A stretch of 64,000 nt of DNA. Source: Rhizobium sp. Root1220 (GTDB lineage: Bacteria > Pseudomonadota > Alphaproteobacteria > Rhizobiales > Rhizobiaceae). The stretch lies in contig NZ_LMDG01000034.1 of assembly GCF_001426265.1 (NCBI RefSeq), positions 172,888 to 236,887 of the forward strand. Direction: 5' to 3'. The notes under the pieces are model-generated. The model saw nothing but the letters and a program-made list of their open reading frames with translations. It was not told the DNA's origin and did no database searches. Below are positions 1 through 7,232 of the stretch, in pieces (position 1 is the first letter of the stretch; each line of letters starts with the position of its first letter). The position numbers were made by a program, and so were the translations under genes.

Positions 1-812
1 ATTCCGGAGCCCATGTGATAGAGGACGAATGCGGCGCGCCCGATTTCTTCAGCGGCGCCCGCCTCGTCCCCGTTGAAGGCGAAACAGGCAAGATCGATCC
101 CGCAAAGCTTTCGAAGAAGATCGCCGGATTTCCCGAGAACGCGGTACAGCACGGTCGCGCGACGGCCGTGACTATCACCCAGGCAACCGAGGTCGGCACA
201 GCCTACTCGCTTTCCGAGATCGACGAGATCTCGACCATCGCCAGGAAGAACAACCTGCCGCTCCACATGGACGGCGCCCGCTTTGCAAACGCGCTGGTCG
301 CGCTGGACGCAAGCCCCGCCGAGATGACCTGGAAACGCGGCGTTGACATTCTCTCTTTCGGCGGCACGAAGAACGGCTGTTGGTGCGCCGAGGCAATCGT
401 CTTCTTCAACCCGGAACAGGGAAAGGAGATGCCTTTCATTCGCAAGCGCGCCGCCCAGCTATTCTCCAAATCACGCTTCATCGCAGCTCAGTTCGACGCC
501 TATTTCGAGAACGACCTCTGGCTCGATCTTGCCGGTCACGCGAACGGCATGGCCGACCGCCTGCGCGCAGGCATCAATGCCAGCAACTCTGCCCGCCTGG
601 CGTGGATGACACCCACCAATGAAGTCTTCGCCGTGATCACCAAGATCGCGGCGAAGACCGCAGAGGAAAAGGGTGCGAAATTCTACGAATGGCCAGTGCC
701 GGCCGCGGCGCCCGAACTGGTAGGCGCCAATGAAACCCTGATCCGCCTCGTCACCAGCTTTGCCACAGAGGCGGCGGATGTCGACGGGTTCCTGAAGTGC
801 CTTGCAGCCTAG
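1..812 (+). CDS. low-specificity L-threonine aldolase family protein, 5' end outside the window
   Basis: PLP-dependent fold-type I lyase expected to split L-threonine or L-allo-threonine into glycine and acetaldehyde in the cytoplasm. The frame is already open at the left edge; the first visible residues, SGAHVIEDECGAP, are the conserved middle of the enzyme, so roughly the first quarter is missing. HMDGARFANA and the segment SFGGTKNGCW are the family signatures, and the lysine of GTKNG is the expected Schiff-base residue. The C-terminal small domain is complete, ending SFATEAADVDGFLKCLAA. The stop is followed almost at once by a small gene on the other strand. The family is well supported; the exact amino-acid substrate is not visible from sequence. 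Confidence 0.88.
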   Translation, partial: SGAHVIEDECGAPDFFSGARLVPVEGETGKIDPAKLSKKIAGFPENAVQHGRATAVTITQATEVGTAYSLSEIDEISTIARKNNLPLHMDGARFANALVALDASPAEMTWKRGVDILSFGGTKNGCWCAEAIVFFNPEQGKEMPFIRKRAAQLFSKSRFIAAQFDAYFENDLWLDLAGHANGMADRLRAGINASNSARLAWMTPTNEVFAVITKIAAKTAEEKGAKFYEWPVPAAAPELVGANETLIRLVTSFATEAADVDGFLKCLAA

Positions 813-815
813 ACG

Positions 816-944
816 CTAGTTCTGATGCACGATGACGGCGGACGGTGGCGCACCATTGTCCGTCGTCCCTTCATCATGGCCAGCGACTGCAATGAGCATC
901 ACACAGGCAACCAGCCCGGATATGAAGAGCGCTCCATATATCAT
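816..944 (-). CDS. 42-residue single-span membrane peptide
   Basis: Short gene of 42 codons and a TAG stop. The start is set by a clear ribosome binding site, AAGGAG, about nine bases upstream of the ATG at 944. The peptide is one hydrophobic span (MIYGALFISGLVACVMLIAVAG) followed by a short polar tail (HDEGTTDNGAPPSAVIVHQN), so it probably sits in the inner membrane with the tail on one side. It is convergent with the threonine aldolase gene, with the two stops three bases apart. No family is recognised. The main alternative is a chance ORF, but the ribosome binding site and the clean span-plus-tail design argue for a real small protein. Confidence 0.55.
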   Translation of the reverse strand: MIYGALFISGLVACVMLIAVAGHDEGTTDNGAPPSAVIVHQN

Positions 945-1110
945 CGGTCCGTTCTCCTTGTTACCCCGAACGTCGACCATAAGCCTACGCCAAACTAGAT
1001 ACCGAATCTCACCAGATACCTAAGTTTAAGGGTTGAGAGATCCTTAAATCCCCCGCAGCGGATTAACCATCCGCTATCGGTTTCGAACATAGGGCGCTAG
1101 GCCTCGTTCC

Positions 1111-1965
1111 TCAAGCCGAACGCAGACTCCTGACCTTCGCCAGGATGTCCTCCGACAGAGCCGAGACCAGCACCTGATCGGCGCCCTTGCGCGGGACGAG
1201 CACGAACTCGACGTCTTCCAGCGTCGGCAGCTTGCCCTTGCCGATCTCCTTGAGCCCCGATGGCGCCATGCTGCGTGGCTGGACCAGAACCCCCATGCCG
1301 GCGCGCGCGGCAGCTGTCAATCCGCTGAGGCTGCCGCAAGTACAGACGATCCGCCACGCTATCTGATGGCGCCCGAGCGCCTCGAGCGCAATACTGCGCG
1401 TGACGCTGGGAGGCGGGAAGGCAATCAACGGCAGTGGCCCGCCACTTAAGGCATGGTCCGGATCGCGCGCCAGCCACACCAGCGGCTCGCGATAGACAAG
1501 CCGGCCGCGCGCATCCCCCAGGCGTCGCTTGGCGAGGACGAGATCGATCTCGCCACTGTCCTGCATCTCATAGAGCGTGCCTGACAAGGCGACGGTCAAC
1601 TCCAGGTCGACGGAGGGATGCGAGCGGACGAAATCCTCGAGCACTGCCGGAAGCTGACTGGTGACGAAATCCTCGGAAACGCCGAGCCGCAGATTGCCCC
1701 GCAGGCTTTGACCCTTGAAAAGGGCCTGTACCTGCCCTTCGATGGACAGCATCGCACGCGCGTGCGACAGCAACGCCTCACCGTCCGTTGTCAGCACCAC
1801 CTTGTGGGTGTCGCGAGCGAGCAACCGCCGACCGACCGCATTCTCAAGGCGCTGGATGTGCTGGCTGACCGTCGACTGTCCGAGACCAAGCCTCTCGGCA
1901 GCGAGGGTAAAGCTCCCCATCTGCTCCACGGCGATAAAGCTGCGCAATTGCGTGAGATCAAGCAT
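1111..1965 (-). CDS. LysR-family transcriptional regulator (YfeR-like)
   Basis: Transcription factor of 284 residues. The N-terminal winged helix-turn-helix (about 1-60) has the usual LysR pattern: LTQLRSFIAVEQMGSFTLAAERLGLGQSTVSQHIQRLE. The periplasmic-binding-like effector domain occupies about 90-280. It is divergent from a membrane transporter of the bile acid:sodium symporter class, the same arrangement as yfeR-yfeH in Escherichia coli, so it most likely controls that transporter and itself from the shared 93-base gap. The effector is unknown. Family assignment is secure; the YfeR-like label rests mainly on the gene pair. Confidence 0.88.
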   Translation of the reverse strand: MLDLTQLRSFIAVEQMGSFTLAAERLGLGQSTVSQHIQRLENAVGRRLLARDTHKVVLTTDGEALLSHARAMLSIEGQVQALFKGQSLRGNLRLGVSEDFVTSQLPAVLEDFVRSHPSVDLELTVALSGTLYEMQDSGEIDLVLAKRRLGDARGRLVYREPLVWLARDPDHALSGGPLPLIAFPPPSVTRSIALEALGRHQIAWRIVCTCGSLSGLTAAARAGMGVLVQPRSMAPSGLKEIGKGKLPTLEDVEFVLVPRKGADQVLVSALSEDILAKVRSLRSA

Positions 1966-2058
1966 ATCATATCCCGATATGTGATAACTGTTATTTCTTG
2001 CATCCTATATCATAATGGAAGATGGATAGTCGATCCATTGACATCGACGAGCAATGCC
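1966..2058. promoter_or_regulatory. divergent promoter/operator region between LysR gene and transporter
   Basis: This 93-base gap separates the two divergent starts and is AT-rich compared with the flanking genes. It contains overlapping dyads of the LysR type: ATATC and GATAT around 1970-1980, and a second ATATCAT copy near 2007-2013. LysR regulators bind T-N11-A dyads in such shared promoters, so this is the expected site of auto- and cross-regulation. No single site can be fixed by eye. Confidence 0.45.
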
Positions 2059-3063
2059 ATGCGCCGATTTATGCCCGACACCTTCACCATCCTGTTGGTC
2101 TGCACCGTCCTGCTGGCCTCGGTCCTGCCGGCCAGCGGCGCATTCGCCGGCTATTTCGGGACTGCCACCGATCTTGCCATCGCCCTGCTCTTTTTCCTGC
2201 ACGGAGCGCGGCTGTCGCGCGACGTCGTCGTCGCCGGTCTGCTGCACTGGCGCCTGCATCTGGCGATCCTGCTGACCACGTTCGGCCTTTTCCCAATCCT
2301 CGGCCTCGGTCTCGGCTTCCTGCCGGACTGGATCCTGCCGCAGCCACTCTATCTGGGCATACTTTTTCTTTGCGTGCTGCCCTCGACCGTCCAGTCATCG
2401 ATCGCCTTCACCTCGATGGCCGGCGGCAATGTTCCGGCGGCGATCTGCTCGGCCTCCGCTTCCAACATCTTCGGAATGTTCCTTACGCCCCTGCTCGTCG
2501 GCCTGCTGTTCTCTGTCGGCGGCCATGGCGGCTTCTCCTGGGATGCGTTCCTGCAGATCTTTGTCCAGCTGCTGCTGCCCTTCATCGTCGGCCAGGCCCT
2601 GGAGCCTTGGATCGGCCATTGGATCCGCGCCAAGAAGAAGCTGCTCATGCCGGTCGACCGTGGTTCGATCCTCATGGTCGTCTACCTTGCCTTCAGCACC
2701 GCCGTCGTCGAAGGGCTGTGGCACACGTTCTCAATTGCCGACATCGCCGCAGTCATTGTCGCCGACATGCTTCTGCTCGCCTTTGTCCTCTGCTCCACCA
2801 TCTTCGGCAGCCGCTGGCTCGGGTTCGACAAGGCTGATCAGATCACCATCACGTTCTGCGGTTCCAAAAAAAGCCTGGCGAGCGGCGTGCCGATGGCCAA
2901 CGTCATTTTCGCGGGCCAGGCGATCGGCGCCATCGTGCTGCCTCTGATGCTCTTCCACCAGATCCAGCTCATGGTCTGCGCCGTTATCGCCCAGAAATAC
3001 GCCACCGCCGCCCACAGGCGGACGACCGAAGCAGAAGTCGAAGAAGCCGCCAGCCCCGCCTGA
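2059..3063 (+). CDS. bile acid:sodium symporter family transporter (YfeH-like)
   Basis: Polytopic inner-membrane protein of about 334 residues with roughly nine or ten hydrophobic spans, for example FTILLVCTVLLASVLPASG, ATDLAIALLFFLHGARLS and IGAIVLPLMLFHQIQLMVCAV. The conserved stretch ITFCGSKKSLASGVPMAN is typical of the SBF-like (CPA) family containing E. coli YfeH. The frame is open much further upstream, but that part overlaps the LysR gene. The start is therefore placed at the ATG at 2059, with the ATG at 2071 as an alternative. The transported solute, probably an organic anion co-transported with sodium or protons, is unknown. Confidence 0.85.
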   Translation: MRRFMPDTFTILLVCTVLLASVLPASGAFAGYFGTATDLAIALLFFLHGARLSRDVVVAGLLHWRLHLAILLTTFGLFPILGLGLGFLPDWILPQPLYLGILFLCVLPSTVQSSIAFTSMAGGNVPAAICSASASNIFGMFLTPLLVGLLFSVGGHGGFSWDAFLQIFVQLLLPFIVGQALEPWIGHWIRAKKKLLMPVDRGSILMVVYLAFSTAVVEGLWHTFSIADIAAVIVADMLLLAFVLCSTIFGSRWLGFDKADQITITFCGSKKSLASGVPMANVIFAGQAIGAIVLPLMLFHQIQLMVCAVIAQKYATAAHRRTTEAEVEEAASPA

Positions 3064-3076
3064 ACTGCGGACAACG

Positions 3077-3104
3077 AAAAGGCGGCGCCCGATGGAGCGC
3101 CGCC
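3077..3104 (-). terminator. hairpin terminator of the small heat-shock gene
   Basis: An 8-bp perfect stem, GGCGGCGC (3081-3088) with GCGCCGCC (3097-3104), has an 8-base loop. Read on the minus strand it is followed by TTTT, as expected for intrinsic termination of the gene ending at 3133. It can also serve the convergent transporter gene. Confidence 0.7.
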
Positions 3105-3132
3105 TGCCTCGCCTAATCCCGAGAGGGACAGG

Positions 3133-3600
3133 TTAGTTGGTGACTTGAGCTTCAATCGCCTTCGGCGCATTCACCGGATCGGCGGTGACTGCAATCTTCC
3201 GAGGCTTCATGGCTTCCGGAATGCTGCGGAGAAGGTCGATATGAAGGAGACCGTTCTTCAGCGATGCGGCGGTGACCTCGACATGGTCGGCTAGCTGGAA
3301 GCGGCGTTCGAATGTGCGCTTGGCAATGCCACGATAAAGGTATTCGCTACCTTCCGATTTGTCATCGCGCTTTTCACCCTTGACGGTCAGAGCGTGGGCC
3401 TGGGCCTCGATGGAGATTTCCGTCTCGTCGAAACCGGCAACGGCCATGGTGATGCGGTAGGTGTTTTCACCGGTGCGCTCGATATTGTAGGGCGGATAGG
3501 TCTGGCCCTGGTCGGGCTGGGCGAGACTGTCGAGCATGGTGAAGAGGCGGTCGAAGCCGACCGTCGAACGGTAAAGGGGAGAGAAGTCTACGTGACGCAT
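3133..3600 (-). CDS. small heat-shock protein, Hsp20/IbpA type
   Basis: ATP-independent holdase chaperone of 155 residues. The N-terminus MRHVDFSPLYRSTVGFDRLF is the hallmark of the rhizobial class A small heat-shock proteins related to E. coli IbpA/B. The alpha-crystallin domain (about 35-130) includes PPYNIERTGENTYRITMAVAGF and the beta-strand region ending FQLADHVEV. The C-terminal tail carries the oligomerisation motif as RKIAV. The gene stands alone and is heat-regulated by two visible elements: an RpoH-type promoter and a leader that fits a ROSE RNA thermometer. Which of the several rhizobial hsp copies this is cannot be said. Confidence 0.93.
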   Translation of the reverse strand: MRHVDFSPLYRSTVGFDRLFTMLDSLAQPDQGQTYPPYNIERTGENTYRITMAVAGFDETEISIEAQAHALTVKGEKRDDKSEGSEYLYRGIAKRTFERRFQLADHVEVTAASLKNGLLHIDLLRSIPEAMKPRKIAVTADPVNAPKAIEAQVTN

Positions 3601-3699
3601 GGTGTCCTCCTGAGGAAGCGACGAATTGCGAAAAATGTGCCCCGAAAACCCCGTATCAGGCAGCTTCAGGACGGCTCTGCGGGCCCGTTTGGCACCCGC
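3601..3699 (-). promoter_or_regulatory. ROSE-like RNA thermometer in the hsp20 5' leader
   Basis: The leader of about 100 nt between the predicted start site and the ATG has the ROSE layout. The ribosome binding site AGGAGGA (minus strand, 3611-3605) is preceded within one short hairpin by TCGCT (3621-3617). This matches the U(U/C)GCU motif that pairs imperfectly with the Shine-Dalgarno in rhizobial ROSE elements. Upstream GC-rich segments (near 3675-3692) can form the supporting stems. ROSE elements block translation at low temperature and melt on heat shock. The motif and context are seen; the full fold is inferred. Confidence 0.72.
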
Positions 3700-3706
3700 A
3701 GAAATG

Positions 3707-3735
3707 AGATGGGGATCGTATTTATGGAGTTCAAG
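3707..3735 (-). promoter_or_regulatory. sigma-32 (RpoH) promoter of hsp20
   Basis: On the minus strand CTTGAA (3735-3730) is followed after 15 bases by CCCCATCT (3714-3707). This is almost a textbook heat-shock promoter (CTTGAA-N13-17-CCCCATNT). It places transcription start near 3700 and gives a leader long enough for the thermometer. Confidence 0.78.
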
Positions 3736-3798
3736 ACCTCTTCCAAACGGCCGGCGTCATGGCGGGGTGAACCGCATATGAACGAATGGTTTGGGGTC

Positions 3799-3936
3799 TG
3801 TTCAGACGCGTTGAACTAGACATTGGCCATCGGGTGACACTGGCCCGATGGCTGAAGTGTATCGTCCCTTCGTCTTCAGCCTGATCTCCAGCCGGCATTG
3901 CGGAGTCCGTCGGGCTTCGTATGCCGGCTTCTTTTT
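3799..3936 (+). ncRNA. candidate structured small RNA ending in an intrinsic terminator
   Basis: There is no convincing coding frame here, but three consecutive hairpins are visible. They are GTTCA/TGAAC (3800-3816), a 9-bp perfect stem GCCATCGGG/CCCGATGGC (3826-3852), and a 9-bp perfect stem AGCCGGCAT/ATGCCGGCT (3890-3929) followed directly by TCTTTTT. The last is a classic rho-independent terminator on the plus strand with no upstream plus-strand gene to serve. It lies upstream of and divergent from hsp20. The start and promoter are not clear, so limits are approximate. Alternatives are a decayed gene's terminator or a second leader. Confidence 0.42.
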
Positions 3937-4126
3937 GCCAGGATCAATGAGCGCTGGGAGCCCGGACCAGACCATCGTCGCGACAAAAACTGCCTACTCG
4001 ATCAGTCCCCACCACCCCCGCCAGATATTTGCGCACGCTATCCGTTTGAAATTTTTCCAAATGTCAGGTAGAACACGAACACTTGATCGATAAGGGCTGC
4101 ACTAATCACATAGGAGGCACCTGGCG

Positions 4127-4900
4127 TTGAGGGCGCAAAAAGCGTTGGGGAGACCCCTGTCGGGGATTTTGTTGGCTGGCTTGGCGGCTGCGAGCTGCAC
4201 CACTGCGCCGCAAACGACGCAGACGGCAGCGGTGCATTCCGCGAAGCGCATCGAAGCGACAAAAGTTACCTATAACTACACGTCCGAAGATCGCTCCTGT
4301 TTGAAGCGGGCGATGTACTTCGAGTCGGAACACTCCGATCACGATGGCTATATGGCGGTCGGAACCGTGGTGATGAATCGGCTCACATCGGGAGCCTATC
4401 CGGACTCGATTTGCGGTATCGTCGCCCAGCAACGACAGTTTGCACCCGGCGTGATGACGCGCGAAGTCAAGGCCGAGGCCGAGGCCGATCTCGACGCCGC
4501 CGCCGATGCAATTCTACATGGACAGCGCAATCCGGCTGTGAAGGAAGCGATGTTCTTCCACACCGACGGCCTGAAGTTTCCTTACAACAACATGCATTAT
4601 GTAGCGGTCGCGGGCGGAAACGCATTCTACGAGAAGCGCGGACCCGACGGAGAACTGCAGACCCCGTCGCCGCTGGCCGCATACGAAGTGGCAATGAACT
4701 ATCTGCCCCAGCACAGCGCATCGTCGGCACAATTCGAACTGCTCGTTCCCGTAGCAGTGCCAGTTCCCATCCCCATGCCTCTGCCGGATGCCGTCGTAGA
4801 CACCGACTTCGAGCTCCCCGGTACCGTGGCTGTCCCGTCGCCGCGTCCGCCCTTTGACAGCGCGGCGCTGCGAGGCGGTTTCGATGAGACCGGCGGCTGA
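4127..4900 (+). CDS. SleB-family cell-wall hydrolase, lipoprotein
   Basis: Predicted peptidoglycan hydrolase of the SleB/CwlJ (Hydrolase_2) family. The N-terminus is a lipoprotein signal with the lipobox LAAASC at Cys24, so it should be anchored to a membrane facing the periplasm. The catalytic domain, about residues 50-165, shows LKRAMYFESEHSDHDGYMAVG (the conserved YfE region), NRLTSGAYPDSICGIVAQ and FFHTDGLKFPYN. The C-terminal 80 residues are Pro/Val-rich and probably unstructured. The start is TTG at 4127, chosen because AGGAGG lies nine bases upstream and no ATG fits. It ends close to a hairpin shared with the convergent Hint-domain gene. Confidence 0.85.
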   Translation: MRAQKALGRPLSGILLAGLAAASCTTAPQTTQTAAVHSAKRIEATKVTYNYTSEDRSCLKRAMYFESEHSDHDGYMAVGTVVMNRLTSGAYPDSICGIVAQQRQFAPGVMTREVKAEAEADLDAAADAILHGQRNPAVKEAMFFHTDGLKFPYNNMHYVAVAGGNAFYEKRGPDGELQTPSPLAAYEVAMNYLPQHSASSAQFELLVPVAVPVPIPMPLPDAVVDTDFELPGTVAVPSPRPPFDSAALRGGFDETGG

Positions 4901-4909
4901 TTGCAGCGC

Positions 4910-4938
4910 ACACCGATGCGTCAGAGGCGCATCGGTGT
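4910..4938. terminator. hairpin between convergent genes
   Basis: An 11-bp perfect stem ACACCGATGCG / CGCATCGGTGT (4910-4920 and 4928-4938) with a 7-base loop lies between two convergent genes. It lacks a clear T-run on either side, so it may stop transcription weakly or protect both 3' ends. Confidence 0.6.
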
Positions 4939-4955
4939 CTACGCGTCATTCTCCC

Positions 4956-5858
4956 CTAGTTGACCATTTCCCTGGCACGAGCAGCAATACGGTCGGAGAC
5001 ATCCTTGAAGGGGTCGCGAACCGGAACGAAACGCGACACACCAAGCAACAGTAGAGCTTTGATATGCTGGCTCCCGCTTTCCTCGCCCACAACGGGCGCG
5101 AAACATGCCATGGATGCCCGCGCGTCATTGGCATGCAGTTGCTCGAGCTCGATAAAGTTGTCGAACTTCTGATAGTCGTTGCGGCCGAACTGATATGTCT
5201 CGACAGGCGTCCCGTCCGCTACCACCACCTCATGGGTGTCGAGCAGGAAATTGTAGTATTCGATGGCCTCGCTGCCAGGCGGAAGGGCAGGCTTGATCGA
5301 GCTTTCGTTGACGAGATCCTTGGCACGGAAGAACACCCCATCGAGATAAAGGGCATGCCCCGGCGAAACGTAGAGGTCGCGGCTCGGCACGCCCTGATCC
5401 AGGGCGTCTTGTGAAATCCGTATCGGCATCACGCTTTCGTTCCACGAAGCACGACTTTTCTTGAAGGTCTGGCGACCTATCCATATGATTGGCTTGGCTT
5501 CACCCGAGGCGGTTTCGACGAGATCACCGATGCGAACTTCTTCGACCCGCCGCTCGCCGGTCGGCGTCAGGATCGACGTTCCGCGCAGAAGGCAGCTGGC
5601 GCCCCCGCCGCCGCCCGATCCACTGCCGCCGCCGGATCCACCCGAACCGCCGGATCCGCCACCCGAACCGCCCGCACCGCCATGACTTCCGCCGCCTCGC
5701 CGACCCCAGTTGCGTCCTCCCGCCTGGGCGGGCGACGACGCGATTGCGACCGCGGCAGCCGCAATCCCGGCAGCTCGCGCGCCGACAGCGGCAGCCGCGC
5801 CCAGAAAATGCCTCCGTGCGCGGTTAAAGGGTAGTTCTCGCGGGTCCATCGATGCCAT
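4956..5858 (-). CDS. Tat-exported Hint-domain protein with Gly/Ser-rich linker
   Basis: Protein of about 300 residues with three parts. First is a twin-arginine signal (RARRHFLGAAAAVGARAAG, cleavage near SSPAQA). Second is a strongly Gly/Ser-rich linker of about 45 residues. Third is a Hint_2-type domain beginning CLLRGTSILTPTGERRVEEVRIGDLVET and containing VSPGHALYLDG. In Hint (hedgehog/intein) domains the first Cys and the block histidine support N-S acyl shift and self-cleavage, here immediately after the Gly-rich stretch. No clear domain follows the Hint part except a short tail. The start at 5858 was chosen over the ATG 33 bases upstream because GGAG lies before it; 5849 is also possible. 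The cellular role is unknown. Confidence 0.8.
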   Translation of the reverse strand: MASMDPRELPFNRARRHFLGAAAAVGARAAGIAAAAVAIASSPAQAGGRNWGRRGGGSHGGAGGSGGGSGGSGGSGGGSGSGGGGGASCLLRGTSILTPTGERRVEEVRIGDLVETASGEAKPIIWIGRQTFKKSRASWNESVMPIRISQDALDQGVPSRDLYVSPGHALYLDGVFFRAKDLVNESSIKPALPPGSEAIEYYNFLLDTHEVVVADGTPVETYQFGRNDYQKFDNFIELEQLHANDARASMACFAPVVGEESGSQHIKALLLLGVSRFVPVRDPFKDVSDRIAARAREMVN

Positions 5859-5891
5859 CCTCACTCCGTTACTGGCGTTACGCCCGTACAC

Positions 5892-6090
5892 TCTTCATCG
5901 TTGTCAACCACCCTACAACAAGTTGCAGGCCAATAAATTCAGCACAATAGCTGTTCCCTACTCAAAAAGCGGTACCGGGCGAGTGCCGCTCAGAGCGAGC
6001 TCGGCGATCCAGAATTGCAAAATGGCGGAGACAGGGACGCAACCTCAAGTATCCGTTGCCTAGATTGGCTCAAGCTCGCTTTTCTTTGAT
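5892..6090. other. intergenic region, no gene seen
   Basis: This forms the first part of the roughly 300-base gap between the divergent Hint-domain and hydrolase genes. No coding frame with a ribosome binding site and no strong hairpin was found. The promoter of the Hint-domain gene must lie here. Confidence 0.5.
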
Positions 6091-6119
6091 TTGACAGCTG
6101 GATCTTCTACCTCTTTATT
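6091..6119 (+). promoter_or_regulatory. sigma-70-type promoter of the alpha/beta hydrolase gene
   Basis: TTGACA (6091-6096), a 17-base spacer and TTTATT (6114-6119) lie about 40 bases before the ATG. The -35 box is perfect and the -10 is fair. Confidence 0.55.
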
Positions 6120-6157
6120 CGGTATCCGAATCCGCCTGAAAGACACGATCGAGCCGC

Positions 6158-7132
6158 ATGGACCAGGTCCTTTATTCCACGCCCGGCAATCCCGCGCCGG
6201 AAAACCGCGCAGAAGGGTACTTCGAGACCCACGACGGCCACAAGCTGCGCTACGCCGTCTTCCGCTCCGACGCTTCGATGGCCAAAGGAACGGTCGTACT
6301 TCTGCATGGCCGCAACGAATTTATCGAGAAGTACTACGAGACGATCCGCGACCTGACCGCGAAGGGTCTCTGGGTCGCGACCTTCGATCTCCGCGGCCAG
6401 GGCGGCTCGCCGCGCCTCGTCAAAAATCGCGCGAACGGACATGTCCGCCGCTTCGTCGACTACGAGCACGACCTCGATACCTTTCTCGAAAAGATCGTGT
6501 TGCCGGATACCCGGCTGCCCTTCTTCATTCTTGCGCATTCCACCGGCGCACTGATCGCGCTATCGGCGGCTCCCTACCTGTCGACGCGTATCGAACGCAT
6601 GGTCTTGACCGCGCCCTTCATCGGACTGTCCGGCCAGGCAGCGTCGGCTGCCACAATACGGCGGCTTGCAACGTTCGCCTGCTCGCTCGGCCTCGGTTCG
6701 TTTCCGCTGACCCGCAAGCTCAAAGAGCAGCCTTTCAGGGACAATCCGCTGACGTCGGACCAGATACGCTTCGAACGCAACCTGGCAATCGCGGCCGCGC
6801 ATCCCGAGCTGACCCTCGGCCCGCCGACGGCACGCTGGCTACTTGAATCCTTCCGCACCATCGATCGCGTGACATCGCCGGGCCATCTTTTCTCGATCAC
6901 CATTCCCACCGTCGTCATTGCGCCGACCCGCGACAGCATCGTGCCCTACATCGCTCAGGAGCGGATATCGCGCTACTTCCGCGCCGCCCAGTTCGTGCCG
7001 ATCAACGGCGCCAGACACGAGGTGCTTCAGGAGCGCGATACTTATCGCCAGGCCGCCCTCGCTGCTTTCCACGCATTCATCCCCGGCAGTGATGCCGAGG
7101 CGGCAGAGGATGTGGAGGCATTCGGCACCTAG
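6158..7132 (+). CDS. alpha/beta hydrolase, lysophospholipase/monoacylglycerol lipase type (PldB-like)
   Basis: Serine hydrolase of 324 residues in the PldB/monoacylglycerol lipase group, likely acting on lysophospholipids or monoglycerides. The fold is clear. The oxyanion-loop segment is VLLHGRNEFIEKYYE, the nucleophile elbow is ILAHSTGALIAL with Ser in AHSTG, the acid is in APTRDSIVP, and the catalytic histidine is in INGARHEVLQE. The lid region, about 155-220, is typical of the group. There is no signal peptide, so it is probably cytoplasmic or membrane-associated. It is convergent with hisN. The exact substrate cannot be read from sequence. Confidence 0.85.
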   Translation: MDQVLYSTPGNPAPENRAEGYFETHDGHKLRYAVFRSDASMAKGTVVLLHGRNEFIEKYYETIRDLTAKGLWVATFDLRGQGGSPRLVKNRANGHVRRFVDYEHDLDTFLEKIVLPDTRLPFFILAHSTGALIALSAAPYLSTRIERMVLTAPFIGLSGQAASAATIRRLATFACSLGLGSFPLTRKLKEQPFRDNPLTSDQIRFERNLAIAAAHPELTLGPPTARWLLESFRTIDRVTSPGHLFSITIPTVVIAPTRDSIVPYIAQERISRYFRAAQFVPINGARHEVLQERDTYRQAALAAFHAFIPGSDAEAAEDVEAFGT

Positions 7133-7232
7133 CGCAAACCCTCGCCGATCAAGGGACCGATCGACGTAAGGCCGGAAATCAGCCTGTGACTGGACTGCGC
7201 GCAAAGTGCAATCGTGTCACTCGAATTGCAAG

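Noticed and set aside
832..1023. 63-codon frame on the plus strand after the threonine aldolase
   Set aside because: It has no ribosome binding site and low-quality composition, and it overlaps the better-supported 42-codon gene on the other strand.
1618..2058. N-terminal extension of the symporter frame
   Set aside because: It would lie entirely across the LysR gene and the shared promoter. The transporter family starts at the first membrane span, so this is an antisense open frame.
3848..4093. 81-codon frame upstream of the cell-wall hydrolase
   Set aside because: There is no ribosome site, and it crosses a perfect 9-bp terminator hairpin with a T-run.
5567..5764. Tandem repeat at the Gly/Ser-rich coding stretch
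   Set aside because: The GGN-rich DNA is explained by the Gly/Ser linker of the Hint protein and shows no regular repeat unit beyond that.
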